In this document: piece after piece, positions 17,379-26,609 of the stretch
Layout: every line of letters begins with the position of its first letter
Position numbering within the stretch: position 1 is the stretch's first letter
Assembly (NCBI GenBank): GCA_963643505.1
Contig: CAVIKF010000003.1
Coordinates: 1-64,000, forward strand
Length of the DNA stretch: 64,000 nt
Reading direction: 5' to 3'
Source of the DNA: CAVEFW01 sp963643505
Lineage (GTDB): Bacteria > Actinomycetota > Coriobacteriia > Coriobacteriales > Eggerthellaceae
Translations under genes and position numbers: made by a program
The notes under the pieces: generated by a model
What the model was told of the DNA's origin: nothing
Databases searched by the model: none
The model's input: only the letters and a program-made list of their open reading frames with translations

Positions 17379-19214
17379 ATGCAGACAACACAGCAATGGT
17401 TCCTCGACTTCATGGGGCAACCCGATACGCAATTCACCATCCCCGTCTACCAACGCGTCTACTCCTGGTACGAAAACCAATGCGAAGAGCTCGTGGCGGA
17501 TGTCATGCAGTGTGGCAAGGCGCAGGTCTCGCACTTCATAAGCATGACGCTGTACCTTGACACCGGAACCGTCGACGGAGTGCGCAAACTTGACATCATC
17601 GACGGTCAGCAACGCATCGCTTCTGTCACCATTGCCCTTACCGCCTTGCGCGACTACCTGCGTGAGACAGGCGACACGCTCAAGGGCACCGAACTTGCGA
17701 ACTGGCAAGAAGAGGAGGAAGGAGAGGGAGAGACGCACAATTTCGACGCGGAAGCGCTGCATGAGCATTTCCTTATCGTGAGGGGCACGGGCGACCCTGA
17801 GGCAAAGGTCAAGCTCATCGGCCCCGACGGCGCGACGCTTTCTGCCTTGGTGCTCGGCACCGAGATGCCCGAGCACCCGAGCATTCGCGTACGGGAGAAC
17901 TACGAGTATTTCTCCCGCCGTATGCACGAGGAGGGCTTTGATGCCCAAATCTTTTGGAACGGCATACGCGAGTTGCTCGTCATAGCAGCGCAGCTCGACG
18001 AGGACGACGAGGCGCAGACTGTCTTCGAGGGCCTGAACACGAAGGGTATCCCCCTGACCGCGGCGGACCTCATGCGCAACTATCTCCTTGTCGGAGAGAC
18101 ACGCCGCGAACAGCAACGCCTCTACGAGGAGTACTGGCAACCTATGGAAATCATGTTCGAGGACGACCTGAACTCGTCGGGTTCTCTCAAGCTCAACACG
18201 GGCCTGCGCATGTGGCTTGCCATCCGCTTCAGACGCATGTGCATCTCTGACCGTTCGCGAACATATCACTATTTCAAGCTTTACATGGAGACGGAATACG
18301 ACGGCACCTTCGAGGAGGTGCTCGACGAGATGCGCAGCTTCTGCTATTTGTGGGCGGCCAACTATGAATGCATCGGCGGCCGTACGCACTGCAGTAAGTT
18401 CGACTGGGCAAAGAATGGCAAACGCAAGACGCTTGTCCCGCCGATGTGCCGCGCAGCCGACGTGGGGACCATGGTGCGCAACAAGAGCCATGAGCAGATA
18501 TTGATGGAATCCATGGAGCCCGGCAATGGACAAGCCGGCGCGGCAGCGTCGATGTCGCCGCTCTACCATCGCGGCGTCGTGACCGGAACCTCCTTGGATG
18601 AGGCGACAGCGGAGGACATTCCTGAGCGCTACCGGGAGAAACGTGAACGGATAGACGTCGCATCCTATGAGACAACGACGTTCGGGCAATGGGGCGGCGA
18701 GCCGATCGTTTGGCGTGTGCTCAAGCGCGACGATGACAAAGTTCTGCTCATCAGCGAGCGCTCGTTAGACAGCGTGCCGTACCATTCCTTCTACAACACG
18801 ATCACTTGGGCAAAAAGCGATTTGCGCAAATGGGCAAACAGCACGTTCGTCGCAGACGCCTTCTCCAAGGACGAGTTGTCAAGGTTGGTCTTGAACAAGG
18901 TCCATACCGACGATGACGCGCTTTGGGAGACGGTGGGCGGCGACGATTGCGACGACCTCGTCTACCTCCTCTCCGTCGAGGAGGCGCAGCGTTATTTCAT
19001 TAGCAGCGACGACCGCATGGCCGAGCCAACCGACTTCGCGCGCAAAAACGACATCTATGTCGAGAACGGCTACACGTTGTGGTGGCTTCGCTCCCCTGGC
19101 CACGGGCAGGGTTTCGCATCGACCATTTGGCCGGTCGGCGGTGTGGATACCGCTGGATCGGGCGTCGGCCGAGCGGGCGTGGGGTTCCGCCCCGTTATCA
19201 GCCTAAGGTTGTGA
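17379..19214 (+). CDS. DUF262-DUF6273 fusion protein
   Basis: A 611-residue protein, second of tandem pair 1. Residues 1-330 are a DUF262 domain: IPVYQRVYSW (21-30), IIDGQQR (73-79), TVFEGLNTKGIPLTAADLMRN. A helical region follows to about 427. Residues about 428-611 match DUF6273: GGEPIVWRVLKRDDDKVLLIS, TWAKSDLRKWANSTF, DLVYLLSVEEAQRYF, YTLWWLRSPG and the end GFRPVISLRL. DUF6273 is usually found in exported or phage-like proteins with a C-type-lectin-like tail; its fusion to a GmrS-like domain is unusual. No HNH/DUF1524 is present, so DUF6273 may replace the nuclease half as a recognition or effector domain. That is inference. A copy of the 3' end is duplicated just downstream. Confidence 0.88.
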   Translation: MQTTQQWFLDFMGQPDTQFTIPVYQRVYSWYENQCEELVADVMQCGKAQVSHFISMTLYLDTGTVDGVRKLDIIDGQQRIASVTIALTALRDYLRETGDTLKGTELANWQEEEEGEGETHNFDAEALHEHFLIVRGTGDPEAKVKLIGPDGATLSALVLGTEMPEHPSIRVRENYEYFSRRMHEEGFDAQIFWNGIRELLVIAAQLDEDDEAQTVFEGLNTKGIPLTAADLMRNYLLVGETRREQQRLYEEYWQPMEIMFEDDLNSSGSLKLNTGLRMWLAIRFRRMCISDRSRTYHYFKLYMETEYDGTFEEVLDEMRSFCYLWAANYECIGGRTHCSKFDWAKNGKRKTLVPPMCRAADVGTMVRNKSHEQILMESMEPGNGQAGAAASMSPLYHRGVVTGTSLDEATAEDIPERYREKRERIDVASYETTTFGQWGGEPIVWRVLKRDDDKVLLISERSLDSVPYHSFYNTITWAKSDLRKWANSTFVADAFSKDELSRLVLNKVHTDDDALWETVGGDDCDDLVYLLSVEEAQRYFISSDDRMAEPTDFARKNDIYVENGYTLWWLRSPGHGQGFASTIWPVGGVDTAGSGVGRAGVGFRPVISLRL

Positions 19215-19287
19215 GGGATAATAATCGGCGGACCTACGAGATCCCTTTTCCCGGGTTCCGCCCCACGATCAGCCTAAGGTTGTGAAG
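19182..19287. repeat. Duplicated 3' end of the DUF6273 coding region
   Basis: GGGTTCCGCCCC...ATCAGCCTAAGGTTGTGA occurs at 19182-19214 and 19253-19285, about 30 of 33 bases identical, period 71. The downstream copy would encode GFRPTISLRL and a stop. It also supplies the final codons of the convergent histidine kinase gene, whose stop is at 19276-19274. Confidence 0.9.
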
Positions 19288-20653
19288 GAAGTTCCATCAC
19301 GAACTCTGCGCCACCGATCGATGCATCTTGCACGTGGACAGACCCTCCCATGTCCTCAGCAGCATGCTTGACGATAGCGAGGCCCAAACCCGTTCCGCCG
19401 GTGCTCCTTGAACGGGAAGGATCGAGGCGGTAAAACCGTTCGAAAACCCTTTCACGTTGGTCGACGGGAATTCCCGGACCGTCGTCTGACACGTTGACCC
19501 TCACCCAGTCCCCCTCAAGGGTAGTCCTGATCTCGACGCGCGTATTACCGTATCTGATGGCATTGTCCACAAGATTGTATACGGCCTGCTCAGCTTGGAG
19601 CTCGAAACCCATAGCCTTGACCCTTGGCTCACAAGCGACCTGTAGGGAAACACCCTTCGACTCAGCCGTCAACTCAAGTCGTTGGACGACAAGGGAGACG
19701 ACCATCGCAATATCAAAGGGGGTCGGAGCTTGGCTAACCCCCTCGTCAAGCCGAGACAACGTGAGCACGTCGTCGATGAGCTCGCGCATCGTCTGCGACT
19801 CCGATCGAATTATGCCCGCAAACCTCTTCGTGTCCTCAGGACTGGTGATGCCACTCTCTATGAGCTCGGCATAGCCACCGATGACCTGCAACGGTGACTT
19901 CATCTCATGACTCACGTTGCCTGTAAACTCTCTACGAAGCGTAACCGCTTGCGTGAGGCGCATATTCTGCTCCTTGAGCTCGGCGCGTTGCGCATCCATC
20001 CTGGCGAGCAGGGGACGCACTTCCTTGTAGGTCTCGCAATTGAGCGGCTCATCGAGATTGACGTTGAGCAACGGCGCAGTCACGTACCGGGTGATCGCAC
20101 GCGCCATCAACGCCGACAGAAGCGCTGCTGCCAAGATGGCAAGAACCAGGGGCGCCAAAAGTCCGCCGAGGTAAAACATCAGGGAGGTTCGGGTCTCGGC
20201 AAGCCTGAGCACGGAATCGTCCTGCCCGACGCGCACCGCCGCATACAGGGAATCCGACCCGGTAGTCTCTGACTTGCGTTGCACCACCGATTCGCCTAGA
20301 TTTTGGGCAGCCACGATCTCTTGCCGGTTTCCGTGATTTCCCATACCCGTTGCGTCGATTTCGCTGTCGTAGAGGACGAACCCGTCTGAGGCGACAAGGG
20401 TGATACGCGTGTTGGCAAGTTCCACGCCAGAAAGCTTGGCGACCATCTCTTCGGAACCCATGTCGTCAATCTGGGTAGCACACACCTCGAGCTGCGCAAT
20501 CAGACGTTGCTCCGCATCCCCCTCGTATACCGTCCAGCTCACATACGCCGCAATGGCGGTCGCTGCGATGAACGAGATGAATGCAAACGAGAAAAGAATG
20601 GCAAACAGGTGGGTGGCCAGGCTCTTCCCGCCTTCACATGCCGCTTGCCTCAT
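19274..20653 (-). CDS. PhoR/ResE-like sensor histidine kinase
   Basis: A 459-residue membrane kinase. Two helices (about 15-40 and 160-188) flank an extracellular domain of about 120 residues. A linker follows, then HisKA with REFTGNVSHEMKSPLQVIGG (phospho-His 249) and a HATPase with NLVDNAIRYG, DDGPGIP, FERFYR and GTGLGLAIVKH. Its ATG overlaps the stop of the upstream regulator by four bases, so they form a standard two-component operon resembling PhoPR. The signal is unknown. The last codons lie inside a duplicated fragment of the convergent DUF6273 gene tail. Confidence 0.9.
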   Translation of the reverse strand: MRQAACEGGKSLATHLFAILFSFAFISFIAATAIAAYVSWTVYEGDAEQRLIAQLEVCATQIDDMGSEEMVAKLSGVELANTRITLVASDGFVLYDSEIDATGMGNHGNRQEIVAAQNLGESVVQRKSETTGSDSLYAAVRVGQDDSVLRLAETRTSLMFYLGGLLAPLVLAILAAALLSALMARAITRYVTAPLLNVNLDEPLNCETYKEVRPLLARMDAQRAELKEQNMRLTQAVTLRREFTGNVSHEMKSPLQVIGGYAELIESGITSPEDTKRFAGIIRSESQTMRELIDDVLTLSRLDEGVSQAPTPFDIAMVVSLVVQRLELTAESKGVSLQVACEPRVKAMGFELQAEQAVYNLVDNAIRYGNTRVEIRTTLEGDWVRVNVSDDGPGIPVDQRERVFERFYRLDPSRSRSTGGTGLGLAIVKHAAEDMGGSVHVQDASIGGAEFVMELPSQP

Positions 20654-21351
20654 TCCTCTACCGCCATGCGATATCCCACGCCGCGCACGGTCTCAACCAG
20701 GTTTCCCGCACCAGGAGCCGCATCGTTGAGCTTGCGCCGTAGTGTCTGTACGTGGGTATCCACGGTCCTGGTCTCACCGAGGAACGTGATACCCCACACA
20801 TCCTCCATCAATTGGGAGCGGGAAAATGCGCGCCCAGGGTTCTCCATGAGCTTCTTGAGGAGATCGAACTCCTTCAACGTGAGTTCCAATTCGTTCCCCG
20901 CGCAAAAAACCCTGTGGCTGTCAGGAGAAAGGGCAAGAGGGCCTATGACAACACCCCCACTTTGTTGGGACTCCCAATCATGAACAAACGAGGAGCGACG
21001 GATAAGCGCCTTGCACCGACTTATCAGCTCCATCATGCCAAAAGGTTTGGCCAAATAGTCATCAGCGCCCATGTCAAGGCCGCGCACCTTGTCATATTCG
21101 GTACCCTTGGCGGTGAGCATCATCACCGGAACGTGCCTTAACGGGGAATCTTCGCGTATCCATTGCAACAGGCAAAGACCGTCCTCTCCCGGAAGCATGA
21201 TGTCCAAAAGCACCAAGTCGGGCACGCCCTCCATGAAAGCTTGTTTGAACTCGCCAGCCGAGGCGAAACCGCGCGCCTCCAAGCCTTGGGCAGAAAGCGC
21301 GTACAAAGCAAGTTCACGGATATTTTCATCGTCTTCAACGTAGTAAATCAT
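20650..21351 (-). CDS. OmpR/PhoB-family response regulator
   Basis: Start chosen at ATG 21351 (MIYYVEDDENIRE), since residues upstream of it are not regulator-like; 233 residues. The receiver domain has VEDDE, phosphoacceptor Asp50 (LLDIMLPGEDG), MLTAKG and KPFG. The C-terminal winged helix (about 130-230) has LTLKEFDLLKKLMENPGRAFSR and TRTVDTHVQTLRRKLN. There is no ribosome site before the ATG, but a TATACT box ends six bases upstream, which suggests leaderless translation. Two exact-register 15-base direct repeats next to the -35 look like its own binding sites. Confidence 0.9.
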   Translation of the reverse strand: MIYYVEDDENIRELALYALSAQGLEARGFASAGEFKQAFMEGVPDLVLLDIMLPGEDGLCLLQWIREDSPLRHVPVMMLTAKGTEYDKVRGLDMGADDYLAKPFGMMELISRCKALIRRSSFVHDWESQQSGGVVIGPLALSPDSHRVFCAGNELELTLKEFDLLKKLMENPGRAFSRSQLMEDVWGITFLGETRTVDTHVQTLRRKLNDAAPGAGNLVETVRGVGYRMAVEE

Positions 21352-21357
21352 GGCTAC

Positions 21358-21421
21358 AGTATACGTTTTGCTGAAGAGATAGTTGTCAAGGACATGCAAA
21401 GTCTTTACGTGCAAAGTCTTT
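21358..21421 (-). promoter_or_regulatory. Promoter and tandem repeats of the two-component operon
   Basis: On the minus strand: TTGACA (21389-21384), a 20-base spacer, TATACT (21363-21358), then the ATG at 21351. Directly upstream, 21392-21406 and 21407-21421 are tandem 15-base repeats (ACATGCAAAGTCTTT and ACGTGCAAAGTCTTT on the plus strand), 14 of 15 identical. The long spacer fits an activator-dependent promoter. Confidence 0.6.
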
Positions 21422-21432
21422 TGGCGTTAACC

Positions 21433-22866
21433 CTATTTCACCAAATCCGATGCCCGAGGTATCGGCGTCTCATCCAACTCGTCGATGTTTCCATCGTAGA
21501 CGTAGTGGCGCGTCTCTTTCACGATGACGCCTGACAACAATAAGATGACGATGAGATTAGGGATCGCCATGAGCGCATTCGTGATGTCGGCGATGATCCA
21601 GACCACGTCTCCGATGCCGATGGCGCCCAAAAACGCCCCGAGAACATAGATAGCCTGGTAAGGCCGGACACCGGCGTTGCCGAAGAGGTAGACGACGCAA
21701 CGCGATCCGTAGTAGGACCATCCGATGATCGTCGAGTAGGCAAAGGTGCAAAGGCCAAGCACGAGGATAGGCGTGCCGATGTAGGGAATGGTGGCAAAGG
21801 CCGTGCTGGCAAGTTTCGCCCCCGTGAAGACCGTCGGATCGGCAAGGATCTCAGCCGAGATCTCCGGATGGACGATCATGGTGGTCACCAGCACGAGACC
21901 CGTGAGCACACAGATGAGACCTGTGGACCAAAACACTCCCGTCATGGCGATGAGAGCCTGCTCAGAAGGGTTTTTCGTCTTGGCTGCAGATGCGATGATC
22001 GCCGCGGTACCCATGCCTGCCTCGTTCGAGAACAGGCCACGAGCCGCACCAAACTGTAACGCCGCGATCACTCCTGAACCTACCGCACCTCCAAAGGCTG
22101 CTTGGGGGGTAAACGCACACTGGAAGATCATCACCACAGCGTCGACAATGGCACTTCCGTTCATGCAGAGTATGACGATGCATCCCAAGCCGTATGCTGC
22201 CGCCATGAAAGGAACAAGCTTCTCACAGACCACCGAGATAGAACGCACGCCGCCGAATATGACGGCTCCTACCAACGCAGCGACGACGAGGCCGAGCGTC
22301 CATTCCGGAACGTCAAGGCCGCTTGAGATGATAATGCCGGTGATAGCGGATGATTGCACCGCACACCCGGTACCGATGGCTGCAATCGCCATGAACAGCG
22401 CGAAGAGAACACCACCGATGCGCGCCCAAACAGGCCTGCGCCCATTGCGAATGAAAGCACGGTCCCAGATATACATGGCACCGCCGACCATCTGATCATA
22501 GCGATCTTTCACACGATAACGCACCGCCGCGAACACCTCGGCGTACTTGGTAGCCATGCCGAGCATGCCGATGACCCACATCCAAAAGATTGAACCCGGA
22601 CCGCCGGACAACACCGCGGTGGCAACTCCGACGATGGAGCCGGTTCCGATAGTCGCCGCAAGAGCCGTGGCCAACGCAGCGAAAGGAGAGATATCCCCTT
22701 CCGTATCCTCATCGCGCTTGAGGGACATCTTGATCGCCATCGGAAGCTTTCGTTGAATAAAGCCCGTACGAATGGTGAAATAGAGGTGTGTACCAACCAA
22801 AAAAACAATCATAGGCAGACCCCACACGATGGAGTCCACCTGATTTAAGATTTCAACGAAGTCCAT
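21433..22866 (-). CDS. Sodium:alanine symporter family (AGCS) transporter
   Basis: A 477-residue polytopic membrane protein. It has AGCS-family features: VWGLPMIVFLVGTHLYFTIR at the N-terminus, ATIGTGSIVGVATAVLSGGPG (family motif), MWVIGMLGMATKYAEV, SNEAGMGTAAI and GWSYYGSRC. About eleven helices are visible. It should import alanine or glycine with Na+ or H+. It is transcribed alone, or reads into the two-component operon 81 bases downstream; no terminator is obvious between them. Confidence 0.92.
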   Translation of the reverse strand: MDFVEILNQVDSIVWGLPMIVFLVGTHLYFTIRTGFIQRKLPMAIKMSLKRDEDTEGDISPFAALATALAATIGTGSIVGVATAVLSGGPGSIFWMWVIGMLGMATKYAEVFAAVRYRVKDRYDQMVGGAMYIWDRAFIRNGRRPVWARIGGVLFALFMAIAAIGTGCAVQSSAITGIIISSGLDVPEWTLGLVVAALVGAVIFGGVRSISVVCEKLVPFMAAAYGLGCIVILCMNGSAIVDAVVMIFQCAFTPQAAFGGAVGSGVIAALQFGAARGLFSNEAGMGTAAIIASAAKTKNPSEQALIAMTGVFWSTGLICVLTGLVLVTTMIVHPEISAEILADPTVFTGAKLASTAFATIPYIGTPILVLGLCTFAYSTIIGWSYYGSRCVVYLFGNAGVRPYQAIYVLGAFLGAIGIGDVVWIIADITNALMAIPNLIVILLLSGVIVKETRHYVYDGNIDELDETPIPRASDLVK

Positions 22867-22978
22867 GAATCAGTCCTGATATTTATTATTTCCTTTGTTG
22901 CTAGGCTACCAGAAAAACGCCTGTTCGCAATCCCGAACTCCATAAGCGGCATATAGCTGAAACGGTCGGCGGAGCACC

Positions 22979-24958
22979 CTAGCGTGCCAGATTCTTCTGG
23001 TCGAGATAGACCCCCATAGTAGCACGAAGGAGCCTTGGACGATTAAGGGAGGCAACCACACGTCCGCCCTTGTCAACAAGGGGAACCGTCTTGATACGCT
23101 GTTTGGAGAGCAAGTTGCACGCTTGCTCGAAGCTGGCGTTCATGGGAAGCGTCACAGCGTTCTCAGTACAGATGCGACCAACGGGGAGATCCATCAGCTC
23201 CTTCATGCGCTCATCGATGGTCTGGTTGTTTGCCGCCTCGATAAAGGAATACGGTGTGGTGAAAGTGGGGTGCTTCTCGGCGAGGAAACGCATGATGTCC
23301 CCATCGGAGAGATATCCCGCCAACTTGCCTTCGCCATCCACAACGGGCGCACCCTCAATCCCATTCTCAACCATGGCGCGCATAGCGACGAACACAGGGG
23401 CCGTCGCGGAGAAAAGGACGGGGCTGGGATCGGCGAGCGAGGATAGGTTGGTGCGGGAAAGAGGACCCTCATCCTCTTGGGCACGCCCGGATTCCCCAGA
23501 CTCGCTCGCCCGTCTCGCCTTGAACGCGAACAGAAGCGCCGCAATGAAGCCGACAGCCGCAAAGACGAACGCCACAAGTATTGCGACAGAGAAGCCGGTG
23601 GCCGCCGCCGACTCAAAGGTCGCGCCAGCGTCCAAGGACCCAGCTTGGGAACCCGACATCACGCCCACGAAAAGGGATGGGCCGATGCATGCAGCGATTT
23701 GGAGCATGGTGGTCATGATCGCAACGCCGAACGGGTTCTCGCGAGGAGGAAGGGTACGGAGTCCCGCGGTTTGGGACGGCGAGAACACGAGGCCTACGCC
23801 GGCATAGGCGATAAGCGCAGCGACGAACATCAACGGTGCCGACATAGAGACAGAAACGGCCGCCATCCCAGCAACGCCGATCGCCATCAGCAGGAAACCT
23901 GCGGGAAGTAAGGGCCACTCCCCCTTTGCGTCCATGATGCGACCACCCACGATGGTTGTACCGCAATTGGCAAGCACGGGAATCAAGATGACCAATCCGG
24001 CGAACATGGCGGTCATCCCGAGGGAGCCCTCGAAATACAAGGGAAGTAACACGGACAGGGAGAAGTTGATCAACATCGCGACGAACACCAGCAAGGTCGC
24101 AGGCCAAAACGTGGAGCGGGACATGGGGCGCAAATCGATGAGAGGGTATTCAACCTTGCCCTGACGGATGATGAAAGCCACCGTGGAGAGGACGGCGACG
24201 CCGAGGGAGATTAAACCTACAAGCAGGTTCGCGGAAAGTTGGGAGAGGCCAAACGAGAGTGTGAACAGCAAGACGGCGGACAACAGAAGGGACAACATGT
24301 CAAGATGGGCCGCGTCATTGTCGAAATTCCTTACAAACACGATGCCCATCAAGGCGAGCACGATCATTGCGACCAAAGGCACCAAGAACACGCTGTGCCA
24401 CCCAATACTTGTCACCAAAAATCCGCACACCACCGGGGCAAACGCAGGACCGAAACCAATCATGCATCCACCGATTGCCATATAGGAGCCAAGCCTGTTT
24501 TTGGGAACGACCACGAGGATGGTGTTCATCATCATAGGTATGAACATGCCCGCCCCCAAGGCCTGGAGCAATCGGGCGGTCATAATCATCTCGAAGTTGG
24601 TCGCAAACAGCCCCAATGCCGATCCAAGCACGGTAAAAAAGGCCCCGACGAAGAACAGCATGCGCAACTTGAATCTGCGATAGAGGAACGCCATAGCGGT
24701 CACGACGATCGTGGCTACGATCATGTATCCCGTGACGGTCCATTGGGCGGTGATCGAATCCACCCCATACTCCGACATCATGGCCATAAGGCCCATGTTC
24801 ATGAGATTCTCGTTAAAACCTGCAAGGAATGCGCTGCCATATATGACGATAAGCAGCATGATATTACTCTGCTTGCCCAAAGCTTGAGCCCCTCTCTGAG
24901 TTGTTTGACGTTGGAATTGCTCGTCACTCAACCAGGAGCTATGCCTGTGGGACTGCAC
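22979..24958 (-). CDS. MFS (DHA2-like) exporter fused to a C-terminal CBS pair
   Basis: A 659-residue membrane protein. Residues about 30-480 are a 14-helix major facilitator of the DHA2/EmrB drug-exporter type (QWTVTGYMIVATIVV, TARLLQALGAGMFIPMMM, GPAFAPVVCGFLV). Residues about 515-650 are two CBS motifs: ENGIEGAPVVDGEGKLAGYL and LLSKQRIKTVPLVDKGGRVV. CBS pairs usually sense adenine nucleotides, so transport may be nucleotide-gated; this is inference. The annotated start is GTG 24958 without a ribosome site; a TTG 26 codons later, behind AGAGGGG, is an alternative. Confidence 0.88.
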   Translation of the reverse strand: MQSHRHSSWLSDEQFQRQTTQRGAQALGKQSNIMLLIVIYGSAFLAGFNENLMNMGLMAMMSEYGVDSITAQWTVTGYMIVATIVVTAMAFLYRRFKLRMLFFVGAFFTVLGSALGLFATNFEMIMTARLLQALGAGMFIPMMMNTILVVVPKNRLGSYMAIGGCMIGFGPAFAPVVCGFLVTSIGWHSVFLVPLVAMIVLALMGIVFVRNFDNDAAHLDMLSLLLSAVLLFTLSFGLSQLSANLLVGLISLGVAVLSTVAFIIRQGKVEYPLIDLRPMSRSTFWPATLLVFVAMLINFSLSVLLPLYFEGSLGMTAMFAGLVILIPVLANCGTTIVGGRIMDAKGEWPLLPAGFLLMAIGVAGMAAVSVSMSAPLMFVAALIAYAGVGLVFSPSQTAGLRTLPPRENPFGVAIMTTMLQIAACIGPSLFVGVMSGSQAGSLDAGATFESAAATGFSVAILVAFVFAAVGFIAALLFAFKARRASESGESGRAQEDEGPLSRTNLSSLADPSPVLFSATAPVFVAMRAMVENGIEGAPVVDGEGKLAGYLSDGDIMRFLAEKHPTFTTPYSFIEAANNQTIDERMKELMDLPVGRICTENAVTLPMNASFEQACNLLSKQRIKTVPLVDKGGRVVASLNRPRLLRATMGVYLDQKNLAR

Positions 24959-25155
24959 AATACGTTACTTGTTATCAACTAGCATGCTACACATTTTTGC
25001 AAATTTTCGTAAGTTTTTTTTGCGTGGCTTCTTCTCTTCTCGCATACCATCTTGCAGAAGGGAGTGACGCGCTCAAGGTGAGCTAGATGTCGCCGATTAT
25101 CGTATCGCGATACCGATGGGCGTATGCCATGGTGAAGCTCATTAACTGGTGCATG

Positions 25156-26529
25156 TCAATATCGGGCAAGTAACGCCATGCTGATAAGGCTAGCGGCCAT
25201 CACGGCGGCCATCATGTAGCAATAGCCCGCAATGCCCAAACCGGCCGTCGTAAACCCGACGAGCAAAGCCGGGGCCAACGTCGTGCCCATCTGCCTCACC
25301 AACGAGATGGTGGCGATGGCTGAGCTCGATTCCTCAGCCGTGGTATTTTGCAGGATCATGTAGTTGAGAGGCGTGCCCATGGCGAATCCCATGCCAAGTC
25401 CCACCACGGACAGACCGACCAACATCGCGGGGATGCTCGGATTTGCTGTGACGAAAAACGCGAGGAATCCGAACCCTATTGCCGTCACCGACAAACCCGA
25501 CAACAATACCGGCTTTGCGCCGTGCTTATCGATAAGCTTGCCTCCCACCGGCGGGCCGACGATGGCGAAGACCCCGATGATGGCCATGTAGTAACCACCC
25601 GATCCCACCTCGACGCTAAGTACCGCCTCGGCGAACTCCGGCACGAGGGACATGGTGATGATGCAACACCCCACAAAGAATGAAACCGCCATGATGATCC
25701 TGATCCGGCGGTTGTGCAGATACTCGAGGTGGAACACCGGATCTTGTGCGCGGCGCTCGACGACGCGGAACACGAGGGCAAGCAGGACGGCCACAAGCAC
25801 CGGCCCAATCGTAGTTACTTTCAGAGTTGACCCGATCGGATCGTCAAATTCGATGCCCTTGAGACCCAAAAGCAAACACAGAACAAAGGCCACGAACAAG
25901 ATGGAGCCGAGCACGTCAAGACGTCCTTGGGGTTTGACGGCGTTTCGAGGCAACCACAAAAGCGCAAGCAAGACTAACAAGGCGCCGATGGGTACCACTA
26001 CGAAAAACGCCCAGCACCAGCCCTGGACGCCGACGATAGAGGAGATGACGCTGCCGACGGCGGCACCGAGCACATTGGCAAGACCTGCGACCGCCGAGGA
26101 GATACCAAGCCACATGCCCCGTTTGCCCTCAGGTGCGAGGACACCCATGGCCGACGTGGCAACAGGGATGACCCCGCCAGCCCCGGCCGCTTGGATCACT
26201 CGCCCCAAAAGCAGAAGCGGAAAACCGCCAAAGGATTGAGACAGGCCGCACAACAACGCTCCGAGACTGAAAATCGCAAGGCAGCCGCAATACACACTCT
26301 TGCGCCCATAACGATCGGCAAGGTTGCCCGCCACGGGAATGGTGGCGGCATAAAACAAGGTGTAGATGTTGATGATCCAGATGCCCAAAGAGCTGTCGAT
26401 GGCCATATCTGTTTGGATCACCGTGCGAAGCGGCGCGACAATCCCGACATAGAGACCGCCCACAAGCAGGCCGAGCAGATAAATCGCCGCAATACACCCA
26501 AAATGCCGCACGTTGTCCGATCGACTCAT
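25156..26529 (-). CDS. MFS transporter, DHA2/EmrB-like
   Basis: ATG 26529 (MSRSDNVRHFG) with GAGGAGG upstream is preferred over an in-frame ATG at 26589; 457 residues. Motif A-like sequence GNLADRYGRKSVY, motif C-like GAAVGSVISSIVG and about 14 hydrophobic helices mark a proton-driven exporter of the DHA2 type. It shares orientation with the MFS-CBS gene downstream but is separated by 197 bases, so it is probably a separate unit. The substrate cannot be told from the sequence. Confidence 0.9.
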   Translation of the reverse strand: MSRSDNVRHFGCIAAIYLLGLLVGGLYVGIVAPLRTVIQTDMAIDSSLGIWIINIYTLFYAATIPVAGNLADRYGRKSVYCGCLAIFSLGALLCGLSQSFGGFPLLLLGRVIQAAGAGGVIPVATSAMGVLAPEGKRGMWLGISSAVAGLANVLGAAVGSVISSIVGVQGWCWAFFVVVPIGALLVLLALLWLPRNAVKPQGRLDVLGSILFVAFVLCLLLGLKGIEFDDPIGSTLKVTTIGPVLVAVLLALVFRVVERRAQDPVFHLEYLHNRRIRIIMAVSFFVGCCIITMSLVPEFAEAVLSVEVGSGGYYMAIIGVFAIVGPPVGGKLIDKHGAKPVLLSGLSVTAIGFGFLAFFVTANPSIPAMLVGLSVVGLGMGFAMGTPLNYMILQNTTAEESSSAIATISLVRQMGTTLAPALLVGFTTAGLGIAGYCYMMAAVMAASLISMALLARY

Positions 26530-26609
26530 TCTTTGGCACCCTCCTCGATTCAACCTGTTAATCATAACGCTATAACGAACAGGGGGCACCTACGATGGGG
26601 GCACTTGGC

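Noticed and set aside
17379..19287. Diversity-generating retroelement, because DUF6273 ends in a lectin-like tail and the 3' end is duplicated downstream
   Set aside because: No reverse transcriptase is present, the duplicated segment is only 33 bases, and the differences are not confined to adenines.
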